Shown: in pieces, positions 11,635-19,801 of the stretch
How the letters are laid out: each line of letters begins with the position of its first letter
How positions within the stretch are numbered: position 1 is the first letter of the stretch
Assembly: GCA_963170125.1 (NCBI GenBank)
Contig: CAUJFI010000165.1
Coordinates: forward strand, 1 to 44,531
From: Deinococcota bacterium
Lineage (GTDB): Bacteria > Deinococcota > Deinococci > Deinococcales > Trueperaceae
DNA: 44,531 bases
Direction of reading: 5' to 3'
Notes under the pieces: model-generated
Told to the model about the DNA's origin: nothing
Database searches by the model: none
The model's input: the letters and a program-made list of their open reading frames with translations, nothing else
Program-made: the position numbers and the translations under genes

Positions 11635-11845
11635 CAGGGCGGTACGCCTAGGAGGCGTTGGCCAACGGAATATCTCACAACGAACGCGCCTACCGCGGCA
11701 CTATGCTCCTTGACGGGTGCACTGCGCCGGCGGGAGCCGTGCGTGAACCGGGCCCACGGGAGCAAGAGTCGCGCACCGTGGGTGCTCGCTCCGCGGTCGG
11801 GCACCTCGCACCCCGACCAGGCCGTGACCGGCGCGAAGGAGGGCT
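11635..11845 (+). other. Leader region upstream of the A-B-C operon
   Basis: A 211-nt gap with no gene. It holds the perfect 12-nt palindrome CGTTGGCCAACG (11656-11667), a short ACGCC/GGCGT hairpin just before it, and a possible -10 TATGCT (11702-11707) without a good -35. A 7-bp inverted repeat CCCACGG/CCGTGGG lies at 11753-11782. The operon start may lie here, giving a 5' leader of about 130 nt, unlike the leaderless units around it. Confidence 0.35.
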
Positions 11846-12712
11846 ATGCCGAACGATGTCTACATCAAGACGCACACGGCGCTCTCCGCCATCGTCTCGC
11901 CACGGGTCGCGGCCGGCGTCCTCGACCAGGCCATCGCCTCCGCCGGCTGCGACGGTGACTCCGTGACCGTCTCGACCATGCGGCACCTCCTAGCGGGCGA
12001 CGTGCGCAAGGGCCTCGCCGGCACGTTCCCGCGTGCCGCCCTCACCTACCATCTGAAGCTCCTGGCGGACGAGCTGGCCGCCTCGGCGCCGCCGCAGCCC
12101 AAGCACCGCACGCCCGTGGCCGACGCCTTGATCGCGGAGGCCGAGGCCGAGCGCGCGTACGTCTCGTTGACGTCCGAGCGGCTGGCCGCCGCCGAGCTCA
12201 CGACGGACCCGGGGCCGACCTCGCCCGCGCCGACGACCGCCCGGTCGGGTCCACTCGCCACGGTGCCCAGCACTCAGTTCGTTCCCGACGCCGCGGAGGG
12301 CCGCCTGGCCGGTCGCGCGCCCGTCGTGCCACGGAGGCGGCGCCGCACGTCCCGCGCCGCCGAACCGGCGTCGCGCCGCAAGGTCGCCCGCCTCCCCGAG
12401 CCGGCGCTCGACCGGGTGCTCAAGCTCTTCGGCGACATCGAGGCGGTCAGGCAGGTCGTCGTGCTCAGGCGCAACGCCATCCTCCTCCAACGCGGGGAAG
12501 GCGTCGACCCGGAACGCCTCCCCGGTCTGGTACTTTCTTCTCGTCACCTTCTGGCGCGCTCGAGCGACCTACGCGCCCTGTCGGTCGAGCACCCCACCGG
12601 TGTGCTCTTCCTGTTCCCGTTCGGTGAGGACAGCCTGATCGTCGTCACCCAAGGGGCCGTCAACATCGGTGCCGTCCTGAACGCGCGCGCCGCTCTCGAG
12701 GAGGCTGCATGA
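11846..12712 (+). CDS. Protein A: N-terminal helical domain plus Roadblock/LC7-like domain
   Basis: A 288-residue protein with no signal peptide or membrane helix, so probably cytosolic. Residues 1-77 form a helical domain that aligns without gaps to the start of protein C (14654-17476): 14 identities, including VY at 5-6 and SPR at 18-20. Residues 78-183 are a Pro/Ala/Arg-rich linker with a very basic patch (RRRRRTSR). Residues about 184-288 have the strand-helix pattern of a Roadblock/LC7 domain (VVVLRRNAILLQRG ... GVLFLFPFGEDSLIVVTQG). Such domains often act as dimeric scaffolds or GTPase partners, for example MglB; this role is inferred from the pattern, not shown. AAGGAGG before the ATG is a strong ribosome-binding site. 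The stop overlaps the start of protein B (ATGA). Confidence 0.75.
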   Translation: MPNDVYIKTHTALSAIVSPRVAAGVLDQAIASAGCDGDSVTVSTMRHLLAGDVRKGLAGTFPRAALTYHLKLLADELAASAPPQPKHRTPVADALIAEAEAERAYVSLTSERLAAAELTTDPGPTSPAPTTARSGPLATVPSTQFVPDAAEGRLAGRAPVVPRRRRRTSRAAEPASRRKVARLPEPALDRVLKLFGDIEAVRQVVVLRRNAILLQRGEGVDPERLPGLVLSSRHLLARSSDLRALSVEHPTGVLFLFPFGEDSLIVVTQGAVNIGAVLNARAALEEAA

Positions 12713-14598
12713 TCCGCCGTCAACTCTCTCTCGCCACCACGGTGCTGGCCGTGGCGCTCTGGTCGGGAGCCGCGTTCGCGCAAGAGGATTCGCTCCTCCA
12801 GCGCTACGACCTAGCCCTCGAGAACCTGCAGGTCGCCACCGCCTCGGTGCCGGGCGACGGCCTCCAAGCGCGCGACGAGCTGGAGCGCGCCCTCAACGCC
12901 CTCCTGACCCTCTCGCGCGACGCCACCAGCTCGAACCTCGTACAGGCCATGGAGCGCACCTTCGAACGCACGCGCGTGGCCGTCGAGAACCAGAGCCGCA
13001 CCGACATGGCCGTACAGACCGCCGTGCTAGGCGGCGGCTTCAGCCGCCTCGTCCTCGACTCGGCGTTCTCGAACGCCGGCGGCGACCTCGGGCTCGCGCG
13101 CGGCCGCCTCGAGCACCTTGCCAGGAGCCTGGAGTTCAGCGCGGACGCCGCGTCCGAGATCGCGAGCGCCGGCTCCTCCGCGGCGCTCCGGCTCGCCTTC
13201 GAGGCGGGCGCCGCCGACGCCGTGGCGGCCGAGCTCGCGGTGGCCACTCGGCTGTTCGACGACGACCGCGACGGCGCGTACGTCAGCCTCGCCAAGGCGT
13301 ATGGCGACTCGCTGCTAGTACAGGACTCCCCGCGCGTCGACGCCACACTGAACCGCGACCTCGTGAGCGCGGCCCAGGCGCTCGTCGCCGGCGACCGGGC
13401 GGAGCTCGATGCCGCCACTGAACGTGCCACCGCCGCCCTGACACGCTTGGCCGCCGCCGCCCGCAACGCCGCGACGACCGGAACCCCTACCCAGCCCGCC
13501 ACACAGGCCACGGACGAAGCCGCAGGGCAGGAGCCGACCACCCTTACCCCGGAAGTGCTGCCCGAGGTGGGCGCCGCCGCCCAGAGCGGTCCGGTCCCAG
13601 AGGAGCCGACCGCGGCCGAGACCGCCGAGGCCGCCACGCCACCGACTGAGGCGCAGGACGCCGGCGCCCTCACGGGCCTCGACCTGGAACAAGCCGTCGC
13701 CGCGCGGTTGGCGGAGATCGAGGCCGAGGAGCGCCAGGCTCACGTTGACGCCCTGAGCCTCGACCTCGTCGGGGCCGGCGTCCCCCGCGCCCTGGCCGGC
13801 CGCGAGGCCGAACGCGTCGTCGACGCCGGCTTCGCCGACCTGGGCGCCGTCTTCACCGACCTCGACGCAGGCGCAGGCCGCATGCTCGCCAGCGTCCGGC
13901 GCGGGGAGCAGGCCGAGGCCCACGCCGCCCTGGCCGGTATCGGCACGACTTACGACGCGGTCCTCGCGCCCAGCCTGCAGCAGGTCGCCCCAGACGTGGC
14001 GCAAGACACGGCTGGCCTCCTCGCCACCCTCGGCGGCACGGCGCGCCTGTCGACCACGGACGCCGCGTTGGTGGGCGCCCGGACGGGCGTGCTCAGAGGC
14101 GCCTTCGCCGGCGAGTCCGTCGGCGTCGCCGACGCCGTCGAGACGACGGTCGCCGCCACCTGGTCCGGCCTGCCCAGCAACGTCGTGTACATCGTCCTCG
14201 CGCTCCTGGCCATCGTGCCGCTCGTGCTCCTGAAGCTGGCGTTCGGCGGCAGCAACCGCAACTGGCGGCTCGTCGGCTGGGCGCTGTTCCTCCTCCTGGT
14301 ACCGACCTTCTTCCAGGGGATCGTGGCCTTGGTCGACCTCCTCTCGGGCTACGTCGACATGGCGTGGCTCCCCGACCTCGGCCGCTGGTCGATGTTCGGT
14401 GGCTTGACGGGCCAGGCCGTGTGGGCCCTGCTCGTCCTCGTCGCGCTCGTGCTCGCGATCGTGGGCCTGCGCGGCATCTGCGTGCAGTTCGGTCTCCTGG
14501 GCGGTCAGAAGAAGAGCGTCGCCCCGGCGCCGGCCGCCGCGGTGGCCAAGAAGAGCAGCACCGGCAACACCACCATCGACTGGGACGAGGAGTTCTGA
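12709..14598 (+). CDS. Protein B: secreted helical domain with three C-terminal membrane helices
   Basis: A 629-residue protein I do not recognise. Residues 1-24 are a signal peptide (cleavage after AFA). About 470 Ala-rich helical residues outside the membrane follow, split by a Thr/Pro/Glu linker near 260-325. Three transmembrane helices lie at about 493-512, 522-548 and 565-590. With the N-terminus exported, three helices place the C-terminal tail in the cytosol. The tail is Ala/Lys/Ser-rich and ends in the acidic-aromatic motif DWDEEF. The gene overlaps protein A by ATGA and lies 55 nt before protein C, so it is the likely membrane partner of those two cytosolic proteins. It could also be a mechanosensitive or receptor-type protein; no catalytic motif is visible. 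Confidence 0.7.
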   Translation: MIRRQLSLATTVLAVALWSGAAFAQEDSLLQRYDLALENLQVATASVPGDGLQARDELERALNALLTLSRDATSSNLVQAMERTFERTRVAVENQSRTDMAVQTAVLGGGFSRLVLDSAFSNAGGDLGLARGRLEHLARSLEFSADAASEIASAGSSAALRLAFEAGAADAVAAELAVATRLFDDDRDGAYVSLAKAYGDSLLVQDSPRVDATLNRDLVSAAQALVAGDRAELDAATERATAALTRLAAAARNAATTGTPTQPATQATDEAAGQEPTTLTPEVLPEVGAAAQSGPVPEEPTAAETAEAATPPTEAQDAGALTGLDLEQAVAARLAEIEAEERQAHVDALSLDLVGAGVPRALAGREAERVVDAGFADLGAVFTDLDAGAGRMLASVRRGEQAEAHAALAGIGTTYDAVLAPSLQQVAPDVAQDTAGLLATLGGTARLSTTDAALVGARTGVLRGAFAGESVGVADAVETTVAATWSGLPSNVVYIVLALLAIVPLVLLKLAFGGSNRNWRLVGWALFLLLVPTFFQGIVALVDLLSGYVDMAWLPDLGRWSMFGGLTGQAVWALLVLVALVLAIVGLRGICVQFGLLGGQKKSVAPAPAAAVAKKSSTGNTTIDWDEEF

Positions 14599-14653
14599 TG
14601 CCGCACGGCAGCCGCGGTGAGCGGTCGAGTGGTGGCGGCGCCACGTGACCGTC

Positions 14654-17476
14654 ATGACCACGTCCGTCTACCAGGCCGCCGTGATGGAACTAGAGTCGGT
14701 GCTCTCGCCGAGGATCGTCTCCCGCGCGCTCAAGGACGGGCTGCGCCAGCTTGGACGCGCCCCCGAGAGCGCCGACCTCACCGATATCGAGAAGGTCATG
14801 AAGGCCCAAGTCTTCAGGCAGCTCCAGGTCATGATGCCCGTGACGCAAGCCAAGGAGACGGTCGCCGGCATCCTGGAACGCCTCACGGGCGCCTCCGTCG
14901 ACGAGTCGGGGGCCGGGAACGCTTCCGAGTCGAACCTCGAGGCCGTCAGCCACCGGCTCGCCGCCGTCCAGGCGGAGCTGCGACCGTTCAACCTCTACTT
15001 CGAGTGGCCGGAGGTCCAGAAGCTGCGGGCGCAGGTCCAGCTGGTCGACAGCGAGCACGGCGCCGGGCGCTCTGCCCTCGCCGTCTTGCAGGAGGCCGAG
15101 GAACAGCTCGTCGTCGTCAAGCAGAAACTCGAGGACCAGCTTGTCCTGCAAGCCCGCGACCTTGGCGAACTCGCCGAGACGCTTGAGGCCGTCAGGGAGC
15201 TGGGCGGTACGCGCGTGCGGCGCCTCGAGACCCTCGTCAACCAGGTCCAGGCCGCGCAAGCGCAGCGGCAGCTGGCGCCCGCCGAGCTCGAGCGGGCCCA
15301 CCGTCAAGCACGCGAGCTCAGGCGCGCCGCCGAGGCCGAGGCCGCGCAGCAGAGCGAGGCGGCCCAGGGCGCCGAGCCGACCGGAGCCGATGCGAGGTCC
15401 GCGCCGGAAGCCGTGGCGGACGGCGTAGCCGGGACGCTCGCCGACCGCCCCGAACCGGGACGGTCTGAGCCGGAGCTGGACGCTGCCGTCGCCGCGCTCG
15501 CCAGTGAGCCGACGCCGAGGAAGTTCGACGTCGTCCCACCGAGCGTGCGGGACGCCGAGTTCGAGGATCGCATGCGGCTCCTCGACATCGCCGCCGAGCG
15601 CCACGACCTCAGGGCGATGGAGGGCGAGTTCGGCGCCGTCATCGAGTACTACCCGGACCTCGGCAAACGGCTCGCGGAACTGCGCGGCGAGCTGGAAGCC
15701 GAGCGGTCCGTGACCGGCGAGCTCACCGGGTTCAGGCAGGACCTCGAGGCCACCAGCGGCGCGCTCCGCACCGATCTGAAGGAGGAGTTCACCGAGCTCC
15801 TCTCGACCATCGACGGCCTGCGGCCCGAGGTCGACACCGTGGAGCTCGGACAGGCCGTGCGCGTCACGCTCGGGATCCTCGAGTCCGGCCTGCCGAGCTA
15901 CACGGACGTCGAGCACGTCCGGCGCCTGCATCAGCTCGCCAGCGAGCAGGCCGAGGTCATGGACCGCGAGGACGAGGCACGCGAGCGGAGCCTCGAAGCT
16001 CAGGCTCAGCTGCTCGTCCGGCTGGAAGGCACGCTGATAAACCGGCAGGACGACGAAGGCGTGCGCGAGCACGTCGAGCGGCTGCGCTCGGAGTTCGACC
16101 AGCTGCGGCTGGCACAAGAGCAGAGCGCCGTGGCCCACGACCTAGTCTCTGCGGCACGCGAGGCCGAGGAGGCCTTGGAGCGGAGCCTTGCCGAGCGCGC
16201 CACCGAGGCGAGCGAGCGGCGCCTGGCGCGACTGAACGCCCTCAGGGCCAAGCTCGAGCGCCTGCCGGTCACCGCGACGCTCGGCGACCGCGCTGCCGCG
16301 CTGCGCAGCGAGGTCACGCGCCTGATCGACGAGCAGGAGAGCGCGGCGGCCGTCGCGGGGTTGCTCCTCGACGAGCGCAAGGCCCCCGCTCCCTTCGAGG
16401 AATCCGACATCGAGTCGCTCGGCACGGAGATCGAGGCACTCAGGGAGGAGCTGAGCGGCAGCCTCCGGGGGCGCCTCATGCGTCTGGCCGAGGAGGCGAC
16501 CGAGCTCGGCAACCACCCGCTCATGGAGCACATCCAGAAGGCGCTCCTCGGCCTCGAACTCGACCGCTACCCCGACCTGGCACAGCTCCAGGCCGCCCTG
16601 CGCTACGAACGCGAGGCGCAGCGTCAGGAGCAGGTCGACGAGCTCAAACGCCTCTCGCAGGCCGCCTCGCCGTTCGAGAACTCCGGCGCCGGCGCCGAGC
16701 TGAGGGACCTCCTGGCCGAGGCGCGCCGCGACCTCGAGGCCGGGGAGGCGCCGCACACCCTCAAGCGGGCGGCCGAACGCCTCGCGGAGCTGGAGCGCGC
16801 CGCCGAGGAGACGCTCGCCGGCATGCCCGCCCGCCTCGACGCCGCCCTCGCGGCGCTCGAGCCCGTCTCGAAGCTGAACAGCGACGGCGTGACCACGGTG
16901 CGCCGGATCCTCAGCCACCTGGACTCCCAGCGCGAGGCGCTCCCGCGCCTCTCCCGCGGGCTCCAACTCCAGCTCGACAGCGCGCTCTCCCAAGCCGAGC
17001 GCATGCTGGGCGAGCTCGAGGACGAGTACGAGGCGACGAGACTCGTCGCGGACCGGGTCGTCAGCGGCGGCCTACTCGACGACGTCCTCGGCTTCCTGAA
17101 GGCCACCGGGGCGAGGCCGGCCGCCGAGCCGGCGTTCGAACGCGGCCTGGTCGTCGCGGACTACGTCGACGACGAGCGCCTGACGAGCGCCACGTGGTTG
17201 GCGAGCGACGGGAGCGTCCTCGCCCACGGCGGCCGGGACGACGCGGGATCGTCTGCGACCGGCATGCTGCGCTTGGCGCTGGCCGCCGCCGCGGAGCTGC
17301 CCGGCATCGACGCGCTGCAAGCGCACGACGGCGACGAGGTCCTCCTCCTCGTCCTCCTGGCGAACGGGGAGCGGATCCTGCTACGCACGTTCGACGCCGA
17401 TCACGCCGGCGCCCTGTTGCGCCGGGTGCGGCGCGACGCCCGCGGCTGGCCGCTTACGAGTAGCTCCGGCCCGTGA
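14654..17476 (+). CDS. Protein C: long coiled-coil protein with the same end domains as protein A
   Basis: A 940-residue, Glu/Arg/Leu/Ala-rich protein. Residues 1-77 match the N-terminal domain of protein A without gaps. The middle, about 80-780, is mostly coiled coil in several blocks, broken by an Ala/Pro/Glu linker near 230-290. The last 110 or so residues form a Roadblock/LC7-like domain (SATWLASDGSVLAHGG ... DEVLLLVLLANGERILLRTF). No signal peptide or membrane helix is seen. The ATG at 14654 is preferred to a GTG at 14645 because it puts M1, V5 and Y6 in register with protein A. The stop overlaps tsaE (GTGA). A long cytosolic rod or scaffold is the natural reading; the function is unknown. 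Confidence 0.78.
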   Translation: MTTSVYQAAVMELESVLSPRIVSRALKDGLRQLGRAPESADLTDIEKVMKAQVFRQLQVMMPVTQAKETVAGILERLTGASVDESGAGNASESNLEAVSHRLAAVQAELRPFNLYFEWPEVQKLRAQVQLVDSEHGAGRSALAVLQEAEEQLVVVKQKLEDQLVLQARDLGELAETLEAVRELGGTRVRRLETLVNQVQAAQAQRQLAPAELERAHRQARELRRAAEAEAAQQSEAAQGAEPTGADARSAPEAVADGVAGTLADRPEPGRSEPELDAAVAALASEPTPRKFDVVPPSVRDAEFEDRMRLLDIAAERHDLRAMEGEFGAVIEYYPDLGKRLAELRGELEAERSVTGELTGFRQDLEATSGALRTDLKEEFTELLSTIDGLRPEVDTVELGQAVRVTLGILESGLPSYTDVEHVRRLHQLASEQAEVMDREDEARERSLEAQAQLLVRLEGTLINRQDDEGVREHVERLRSEFDQLRLAQEQSAVAHDLVSAAREAEEALERSLAERATEASERRLARLNALRAKLERLPVTATLGDRAAALRSEVTRLIDEQESAAAVAGLLLDERKAPAPFEESDIESLGTEIEALREELSGSLRGRLMRLAEEATELGNHPLMEHIQKALLGLELDRYPDLAQLQAALRYEREAQRQEQVDELKRLSQAASPFENSGAGAELRDLLAEARRDLEAGEAPHTLKRAAERLAELERAAEETLAGMPARLDAALAALEPVSKLNSDGVTTVRRILSHLDSQREALPRLSRGLQLQLDSALSQAERMLGELEDEYEATRLVADRVVSGGLLDDVLGFLKATGARPAAEPAFERGLVVADYVDDERLTSATWLASDGSVLAHGGRDDAGSSATGMLRLALAAAAELPGIDALQAHDGDEVLLLVLLANGERILLRTFDADHAGALLRRVRRDARGWPLTSSSGP

Positions 17477-18000
17477 ACGCCGGGGCGGAGGCGGAACGGG
17501 CCATCCCCCTGACCACGCTGGGAGACACCGAGCGCCTCGCCCGCGAGGCGCTGGCGGCGCTGCCGCCCGGCGCGCTGCTCGTGCTCTCGGGACCGCTCGG
17601 CTCCGGGAAGACGACGTTCACCCAGGCGCTCGCCTCCCATCTCGGCGTGGCGGCGCCCGTGACGAGCCCGACCTACACGCTGGTGCACGAGTACCCGTCA
17701 CCGGAGGGCCCCCTCGTCCACCTGGACGCCTACCGGCTAGCCGGGGGCGCGGGTCTGGCCGGCGCCATGCTGGACGACTACGGCTCCCGGGCCCGCCTCG
17801 TCGTGGTCGAGTGGGGTGAGGGGCTGCTCGAAGCCTACCCGGAGGCGTGGCAACTGGCCTTCTCGTTTACGCCCGCCGCGCCGGGCGCGGCGGGGCCGGC
17901 GCGCGAGGCGCGTTGGCTCCGGACGCACGGCCCCACGCGCGTGCGGATGGACGCCGGCCATGGCCCGACCAGCACCGCGAAGGAGCGCTCCGGAGCGTGA
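17473..18000 (+). CDS. tsaE: tRNA threonylcarbamoyladenosine synthesis ATPase TsaE
   Basis: A 175-residue P-loop ATPase that works with TsaB and TsaD to place the t6A modification at position 37 of ANN-decoding tRNAs. It has Walker A GPLGSGKTT (40-48), VTSPTYTLVHEY, the HLDAYRL motif and VVEWGE, all typical of TsaE. The GTG start overlaps the stop of protein C (GTGA), and its own stop overlaps tsaB. The C-terminal 35 residues beyond the core are low-complexity. Confidence 0.93.
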   Translation: MNAGAEAERAIPLTTLGDTERLAREALAALPPGALLVLSGPLGSGKTTFTQALASHLGVAAPVTSPTYTLVHEYPSPEGPLVHLDAYRLAGGAGLAGAMLDDYGSRARLVVVEWGEGLLEAYPEAWQLAFSFTPAAPGAAGPAREARWLRTHGPTRVRMDAGHGPTSTAKERSGA

Positions 18001-18629
18001 GCGGCGGCGGCCCCTTACTGCTCGGGATCGACTGCTCGACGGCGCACCTGGCCCTCGCCGTCGTCGATCCGGGAAGCGGCACGTTGGCGGCAACGTCCGA
18101 CAACGTTGGGCGGGCGCACGCGGCTCTCGTCGTAGAGGCGCTGGAGGCCCTGCTCGGCGCCTGCGGCGCCGCGGCGCGCGACTTCGCTGCCGTCGGCGTC
18201 GGGGTCGGGCCCGGCTCGTACGCGGGCGTGCGTGTCGGTGTGGCGACCGCCCTCGGCATCGCCCGCGCCTGGCAGGTCCGGTGCGCCGGGGCTTCGAGCC
18301 TCGCCGCCATGCCCGCCGCGCTGGTGGCCTCCGGCGCGCGCGTCGTCGCCACGAGCGATGCGCGCCGCGGCAACGTCTACGCTCAACTCCTGGAGCGCCG
18401 CGACCCGTTGCCGTGGGCGGTGAGCTACGCTGAGCTGCAGGCGCCGCGCAAGCTCGCTCGCACGGAGCTGGCGACCGAGTACCCCGGAGTGGCGCGCCTC
18501 GAGTACGGCACCGTCGCCACGCTGAACGGCGCCGAGGCGCCCGTCGCGCCGGAGGCGAGCGCGTTGGCCTGGCGCGCGGCGGGGGCCGCGACCGGCTCGG
18601 ACGAACCGCCCAAACCTCACTACCTGTAG
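17997..18629 (+). CDS. tsaB: tRNA threonylcarbamoyladenosine synthesis protein TsaB
   Basis: A 210-residue ASKHA-fold protein, the scaffold partner of TsaD in t6A synthesis. LLGIDCST at the start, VGVGPGSYAGVRVGVATALGIA, and the C-terminal PKPHYL are family marks. The GTG at 17997 overlaps the tsaE stop (GTGA); the frame is open further upstream, but that lies inside tsaE and is not conserved. No tsaD follows; the next gene is mreB. Confidence 0.93.
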   Translation: MSGGGPLLLGIDCSTAHLALAVVDPGSGTLAATSDNVGRAHAALVVEALEALLGACGAAARDFAAVGVGVGPGSYAGVRVGVATALGIARAWQVRCAGASSLAAMPAALVASGARVVATSDARRGNVYAQLLERRDPLPWAVSYAELQAPRKLARTELATEYPGVARLEYGTVATLNGAEAPVAPEASALAWRAAGAATGSDEPPKPHYL

Positions 18630-18632
18630 CGT

Positions 18633-18638
18633 TATACT
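18633..18638 (+). promoter_or_regulatory. Candidate -10 element for the mreB-lpx run
   Basis: TATACT lies just after tsaB and about 123 nt before the mreB start. A recognisable -35 is missing. It would give mreB a leader of roughly 115 nt. Confidence 0.4.
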
Positions 18639-18761
18639 GCCTCACCGCGAGACTACGGCGTCCTCGCGGACCGCACCGCAGCGAAGGGCTTTCTTATCCG
18701 AGTGGCGGTGGGGCCCGTTGGCCGTCGTGGTAGCCGGAAGCGCCGTGGAGCGGAAGTGAGT

Positions 18762-19799
18762 ATGTTCTTCAGACTCGGAAAAGAGATGGGGGTCGACCTC
18801 GGCACGGCGACCGTCCTCATCTATGTGAAGGGCCAAGGCATCATGCTGCGCGAGCCCTCCGTCATCGCCATGGTCCGCGACACCGGTGAGGTGAAGGCCG
18901 TCGGCGAGGAAGCCTACCGGATGCTCGGCAGGACGCCGGGCAACATCGTGGCCGTACGCCCGATGCGCGACGGCGTCATCGCCGACTACGACCTGACCGA
19001 GAAGATGCTCCAGGCGTTCGTGCGCAAGGTCCTCACGGGCCCGAGCCGCCTCTTCAAGCCGCAGATCATGGTGTGCGTGCCGTCCGGCGTCACGGAGGTC
19101 GAGCGCCGCGCCGTGCTCCAGGCCACGCGCGAGGTGGGCGCCCGCAAGGCGTTCCTCATCGAGGAGCCGCTGGCCGCCGCCATCGGGGCCGGCGTGAACA
19201 TCGCCGAGCCGACCGGTTCGATGATCGTCGACGTCGGGGGCGGGACGACGGACATCGCCATCATCTCGCTCGGCGGCATAGTCGTGTCTGAGAGCCTGCG
19301 CATCGCGGGCAACGAGTTCGACGAGTCCATCATCCGGCACATCCGGCACAAGGAGAACCTGCTCATCGGCGACCGGACGGCCGAGGCCGTGAAGATGGAG
19401 GTCGGGGCGGCCATGCTGCGCGGCCCCGGCGACGACCAGGCCCTCGAGGTCCGTGGACGCGACCTCATCAACGGCCTGCCCAAGAGCATCACGGTGACCA
19501 CCAGGGACGTGGTCGAGGCGCTCAAGGAGCCGATCGCCAAGATCGCCGACGGCGTGCGGCGCGTCCTCGAGCAGGCGCCGCCCGAGCTCGTCAGCGACGT
19601 GATCGACCGCGGCATCATCATGACGGGCGGCGGGGCGCTCCTGCGCAACTTCGACGAGCTGCTGCGCCAAACGACCGGCATCCCTGTCATGGTGGCGGAG
19701 AACGCCACTGACTCGGTGGCACTCGGCACCGGCCAGGCGCTCGATATGATCCACGTGCTGCAGGACGCGCTCATCTCAGACAACTTCCTGAGGCGCTGA
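18762..19799 (+). CDS. mreB: Rod-shape-determining actin homologue MreB
   Basis: A 345-residue bacterial actin that polymerises along the membrane and directs lateral wall synthesis. The ATP-binding motifs are complete: VDLGTATVLIY near the N-terminus, IVDVGGGTTDIAI in the middle, and MTGGGALLRNFDELL near the end. FFRLGKEMG at the N-terminus resembles the membrane-binding start of other MreB proteins. The ATG at 18762 follows GGAG. No mreC or mreD follows; instead an S55 protein begins 2 nt later and the lpx genes continue the run. Confidence 0.95.
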   Translation: MFFRLGKEMGVDLGTATVLIYVKGQGIMLREPSVIAMVRDTGEVKAVGEEAYRMLGRTPGNIVAVRPMRDGVIADYDLTEKMLQAFVRKVLTGPSRLFKPQIMVCVPSGVTEVERRAVLQATREVGARKAFLIEEPLAAAIGAGVNIAEPTGSMIVDVGGGTTDIAIISLGGIVVSESLRIAGNEFDESIIRHIRHKENLLIGDRTAEAVKMEVGAAMLRGPGDDQALEVRGRDLINGLPKSITVTTRDVVEALKEPIAKIADGVRRVLEQAPPELVSDVIDRGIIMTGGGALLRNFDELLRQTTGIPVMVAENATDSVALGTGQALDMIHVLQDALISDNFLRR

Positions 19800-19801
19800 A
19801 C

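Noticed and set aside
14654..17476. Protein C as an SMC or Rad50-like ATPase.
   Set aside because: It has long coiled coils but no Walker A, signature or Walker B motif at either end.
11846..18629. A gliding/polarity system with an MglA GTPase.
   Set aside because: Roadblock-like domains suggest MglB, but the only P-loop protein in this stretch is TsaE; no small GTPase is seen.
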